The notes under the pieces: model-generated
Told to the model about the DNA's origin: nothing
Seen by the model: the letters and a program-made list of their open reading frames with translations, nothing else
The model's database searches: none
Source of the DNA: Dysgonamonadaceae bacterium
GTDB taxonomy: Bacteria; Bacteroidota; Bacteroidia; Bacteroidales; Azobacteroidaceae
DNA: 9,069 nucleotides
Assembly: GCA_031287395.1 (NCBI GenBank)
Contig: JAITTA010000303.1
Span: 1 to 9,069, forward strand
Direction of reading: 5' to 3'
Program-made: the position numbers and the translations under genes
Shown: in pieces, positions 6,498 through 9,069 of the stretch
Position numbering within the stretch: the first letter of the stretch is position 1
Layout of the letters: every line of letters starts with the position of its first letter

Positions 6498-8900
6498 ATG
6501 AAACATCGCCTCATAACGTCATTTTTGATTTTATTTCTTCCACTTGTAGTCTTTGCACAAAAATCCAAAATTTCCGGGATGGTGGTCGATTCTGAGGGAT
6601 TACCGGTAGAATTGGCTTTTGTTCAGGTGCGAGGAACACTTAATGGTGCGATGACCAACGAAAAGGGGTATTATTCGTTGTCGGTCAATACGGGAGATTC
6701 ATGTACATTGGTATTTTCCTGTATTGGATATAGTAAGACGCAAAGAATCATTCCTTCGGTCGATGGGGATATGACTGTCAGTGTCAGGATGCGGAGTGCA
6801 GCCATAGAGTTGGGAGAAGCTGTTGTGACAAGAAGCCGGATTAACATGAATACGGTTCAACAGATGGATCCTTCCAAATTGCGTACGATAGTCGATCCCT
6901 ATGGAGGAAGTATCGAATCTCAGATTGTTACTTTTGGAATGGGAGTTTCCACATCCAGTGAATTGACTTCCCAGTATTCCGTACGGGGAGGAAATTACGA
7001 TGAAAATATTGTATATGTAAACGGAACGGAAGTGTATCGTCCCCTATTGATCCGGAGCGGACAGCAGGAAGGATTAAGTTTTATCAATCCGGATATGACC
7101 GGTGCGGTCCGGTTTTCTTCCGGTGGATACGATGCTTATTATGGCGACAAGATGTCGTCCGTTTTGGATGTGACTTATAAAAAACCGGAAGCTTTCGAAG
7201 GTGCTGTGACAGCCGGTATGCTTGGCGCCAATGCTTATGTGGGCAATACATCCGGGAAATTCACACAGGTGACGGGTCTTCGATATAAGCGAGGAACTAC
7301 TTTGTTGAAAACCCTGGATACGAAAGGGGATTATGATCCTACTTTTACGGATTTCCAAACTTATATGACTTATACTTTTTCCCCCAGGTTTGAAATGAGT
7401 TTATTGGGTAATTTTTCCAAAAATACCTATAACTTTACCCCTTCAAACAAAATCACTTCTTTTGGAACGGTCCAGGATGCCAAGAGTTTTGAGGTGTATT
7501 ACGACGGTGGAGAGAAAGATGAATTTACAACTTATTTCGGATCCGGGTCCATGAAGTACAACCTGAATGAAAACAATAGTCTGACATTACAGTTTACCGC
7601 TTTTGAGTCGCACGAAAGTGAAAGCTACGATATCGGAGGGGAATATAAGCTTAATGATATTATTGAGGCTGATGGTGAAACGGAAACAATTCCGATAGGA
7701 GTAGGGAAATTCCTTGAACATGCACGGGACCGTTTGCGTTCGAAAGTAACCAATGTTTCCCTGTTGGGGACGCATAAATCGACAAATAATACATTCCTTT
7801 GGGCTTTGGGTTATCAGAAAGAATCGATACACGACCGGATCAAAGAATGGGAAATGAGGGATTCAATGGGTTATTCCCTCCCTCACAATGAAGAAATATT
7901 ACAGGTTTACAAGAATTTGTTCTCGGAAAACGATCTTCAATCAAACCGCTTCTCGGGGTATATCCAGGATACTTACAAATTCAGAATTGAACAGGGATTG
8001 TTTTCTGCGACCTTGGGACTCCGGGCAGGTTACTGGGATTATAATGATGAATTGATTGTGAGTCCGAGAGGTTCTGTCGGGTTTGTACCTTCACGGAATC
8101 AGAATCTGACATTCCGGCTTGCTTCCGGTTTATACTACCAGTCACCCTTCTACAAGGAGTTCCGGATGACGGAAACCGACGATAAAGACAATTCATATAT
8201 TGTCCTGAACAAAAATATAAAATCTCAACGTTCGGTTCATTTTGTATTGGGAGGCGATTATACTTTTTATGTCGATACCAGACCATTCAAGCTCACGACA
8301 GAGGTGTATTACAAGAAGATGGATGATTTAGTGCCTTATACCGTAAATGATGTCAAGGTGACTTACTATGGGAAAAATGTGGCGAAAGGATCTGTTGCCG
8401 GGGTGGATCTGAAATTGTTCGGGCAATTTGTTCCGGGTACGGATTCCTGGATTAATTTTTCATTGATGAAAGCAGAACGGGAATGGGATGGTAAAAAAAC
8501 ACCCCTGCCGACTGACCAGCGTTATAGCGTTTCTCTCTTTTTTACGGATTATTGGCCGAATTACGACCGGATTAAACTCAGCCTGAAGGCTATATGGGCG
8601 GATGGTTTGCCCTTTAGCTCGCCTGATTATTCCTATACTCAGGATTTTCGCTCCAAAGGTTACCGAAGAATTGATATGGGGTTGGCATACAGGATCCTGT
8701 CTTCGGAAGATCTGATTCGAGACAAGCAGTTCTGGGGCTTTTTTAAAAATATCTGGTTAGGAGTGGATGTGTTTAATCTCCTGGATATTAAAAATGTGAG
8801 TTCTTATTCCTGGATATCGGACATCAACGGAAGACAATGGGCGGTTCCAAACTATCTTACGGGTCGTCAAATCAATTTTAAACTTGTTGCGGAGTTCTAG
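6498..8900 (+). CDS. TonB-dependent receptor with carboxypeptidase-like regulatory domain
   Basis: This 800-residue outer-membrane protein is predicted to import a scarce ligand using energy from the TonB–ExbBD system; the ligand cannot be read from the sequence. It has a signal peptide (residues 1-20, ending LPLVVFA, with cleavage before QKSK). A carboxypeptidase-D regulatory-like beta-sandwich follows (about 24-100, KISGMVVDSEGLPVELAFVQV through FSCIGYSKTQR). The plug domain is about 125-228, with the typical YSVRGGNYDENIVYVNGTEVY segment at 160-180 and the SSGGYDAYYGDKMSSVLDV strand leading into the barrel. The 22-strand barrel region fills 230-800 and ends FKLVAEF, with the terminal aromatic residue required for BAM-assisted insertion. 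No clear TonB box was recognised. No SusD-like lipoprotein gene follows within the window, so it does not look like a polysaccharide-utilisation SusC/SusD pair. The ATG is the first in frame and begins the signal peptide. Confidence 0.92.
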   Translation: MKHRLITSFLILFLPLVVFAQKSKISGMVVDSEGLPVELAFVQVRGTLNGAMTNEKGYYSLSVNTGDSCTLVFSCIGYSKTQRIIPSVDGDMTVSVRMRSAAIELGEAVVTRSRINMNTVQQMDPSKLRTIVDPYGGSIESQIVTFGMGVSTSSELTSQYSVRGGNYDENIVYVNGTEVYRPLLIRSGQQEGLSFINPDMTGAVRFSSGGYDAYYGDKMSSVLDVTYKKPEAFEGAVTAGMLGANAYVGNTSGKFTQVTGLRYKRGTTLLKTLDTKGDYDPTFTDFQTYMTYTFSPRFEMSLLGNFSKNTYNFTPSNKITSFGTVQDAKSFEVYYDGGEKDEFTTYFGSGSMKYNLNENNSLTLQFTAFESHESESYDIGGEYKLNDIIEADGETETIPIGVGKFLEHARDRLRSKVTNVSLLGTHKSTNNTFLWALGYQKESIHDRIKEWEMRDSMGYSLPHNEEILQVYKNLFSENDLQSNRFSGYIQDTYKFRIEQGLFSATLGLRAGYWDYNDELIVSPRGSVGFVPSRNQNLTFRLASGLYYQSPFYKEFRMTETDDKDNSYIVLNKNIKSQRSVHFVLGGDYTFYVDTRPFKLTTEVYYKKMDDLVPYTVNDVKVTYYGKNVAKGSVAGVDLKLFGQFVPGTDSWINFSLMKAEREWDGKKTPLPTDQRYSVSLFFTDYWPNYDRIKLSLKAIWADGLPFSSPDYSYTQDFRSKGYRRIDMGLAYRILSSEDLIRDKQFWGFFKNIWLGVDVFNLLDIKNVSSYSWISDINGRQWAVPNYLTGRQINFKLVAEF

Positions 8901-8928
8901 AATCCTTCTTCCTTTTATTTTATAAAAT

Positions 8929-8936
8929 TACCTTTG
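8929..8936 (+). promoter_or_regulatory. Bacteroidota -7 box (TACCTTTG) near the right edge
   Basis: TACCTTTG is an exact TAnnTTTG match, with the same eight bases as the element before the second ompH gene. It is preceded directly by the 12-base AT palindrome ATTTTATAAAAT (8917-8928). Transcription would start near 8942-8944 and run off the right edge. No TTTG -33 box is seen at the usual spacing. It would drive either a small RNA or a gene whose start lies beyond base 9069. Confidence 0.5.
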
Positions 8937-9069
8937 GAGATAACCTTTTGAATAAAAGGCTGTAAGCGGAATTTTCAGCAGTTGAAGTAAAGAGTTGGCA
9001 ACCGTGCCTGTTTCTGCTGAATATCAATCAACAACAAAGCAGACCATTTGGTCTGCTCTGCTGCTGTAC
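8937..9069 (+). other. Non-coding tail with successive inverted repeats; possible leader or small RNA
   Basis: No ATG occurs on the + strand between 8901 and the window end, and no recognisable protein is coded on either strand. Reading down from the -7 box there is a small hairpin, CCTTTT/AAAAGG with loop GAAT (8944-8959). Next comes an eight-base inverted repeat, TTCAGCAG (8974-8981) with CTGCTGAA (9014-9021), enclosing a minor GGCA/TGCC stem (8997-9008). Last is the strong palindrome at 9038-9057. The arrangement fits a structured 5' leader or the start of a small RNA. I could not match it to tmRNA, RNase P RNA, SRP RNA or a known riboswitch core. Confidence 0.3.
9038..9057. other. Perfect 8-base-arm palindrome (AGCAGACC-ATTT-GGTCTGCT): operator or terminator stem
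   Basis: AGCAGACC (9038-9045) and GGTCTGCT (9050-9057) are exact reverse complements around ATTT. On the minus strand the stem is followed by a T-rich run (TTTGTTGTTGATT), so it could be an intrinsic terminator for a leftward gene entering from the right. As DNA, the AGACC-N4-GGTCT core resembles operators reported for some TetR-family repressors such as NemR. On the + strand no T-run follows, so a rightward terminator is unlikely. Confidence 0.4.

Noticed and set aside
7074..8286. Several minus-strand open frames of 80-100 codons inside the TonB receptor gene
   Set aside because: All are antisense shadows of a well-supported gene and show no domain, signal peptide or start context.
8901..8928. 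T-rich stretch after the TonB receptor stop as an intrinsic terminator
   Set aside because: There is no GC-rich stem before the T-rich bases; the only pairing is the AT palindrome next to the -7 box, which is better read as part of a promoter region.
8975..9067. A 30-codon open stretch on the minus strand at the right edge, ending in TGA
   Set aside because: It could be the tail of a leftward gene, but the translated residues match no family I recognise and it is too short to support without the flanking sequence.
8986..9069. A short open stretch on the + strand at the right edge
   Set aside because: It has no ATG and no family resemblance; the similar residues seen on both strands come from the palindrome at 9038-9057.

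Overview
This window is a chromosomal cell-envelope locus from a member of the Bacteroidota, most likely order Bacteroidales. The evidence is the gene order uppS–bamA–two skp/ompH-like genes–murI, which is familiar in that group; a carboxypeptidase-regulatory-domain TonB receptor; AT-rich start regions without clear Shine-Dalgarno motifs; and upstream elements matching the Bacteroidota -7 box TAnnTTTG. The genus cannot be fixed from the sequence; Odoribacter, Butyricimonas or Parabacteroides relatives are all plausible. All six recognisable genes lie on the + strand.

Layout: the window opens inside uppS (1-426, 5' end missing), which makes undecaprenyl diphosphate, the lipid carrier for peptidoglycan and O-antigen. 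Six bases later comes bamA (433-3132), the outer-membrane beta-barrel insertase, with five POTRA domains and an unusual Tyr/Gly/Asn-rich insertion in the barrel. After a 91-base gap come two paralogous Skp/OmpH periplasmic chaperones (3224-3739 and 3794-4291). The second has its own -7 box just past the stop of the first. A 97-base spacer with a three-armed inverted repeat precedes murI (glutamate racemase, 4389-5216), which overlaps by ATGA with a SAM-dependent methyltransferase carrying a THUMP-like C-terminus (5213-6421). A second -7 box then precedes an 800-residue TonB-dependent outer-membrane receptor (6498-8900) with no SusD partner next to it. The last 169 bases hold no convincing gene. 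They contain a third -7 box (TACCTTTG) and a run of inverted repeats, and could be a leader, a small RNA or an operator region for a gene beyond the right edge.

The genes share a theme. UppS and MurI feed peptidoglycan precursor synthesis. The Skp-like chaperones carry unfolded outer-membrane proteins across the periplasm, and BamA inserts them. The TonB receptor is a typical client of BamA. Nothing in the protein-coding part looks like an undescribed system. The points most worth a second look are the low-complexity BamA insertion built from 12-base tandem repeats, the inverted repeat before murI, and the structured non-coding tail at the right edge. There are no rRNA or tRNA genes, insertion sequences or CRISPR arrays visible.
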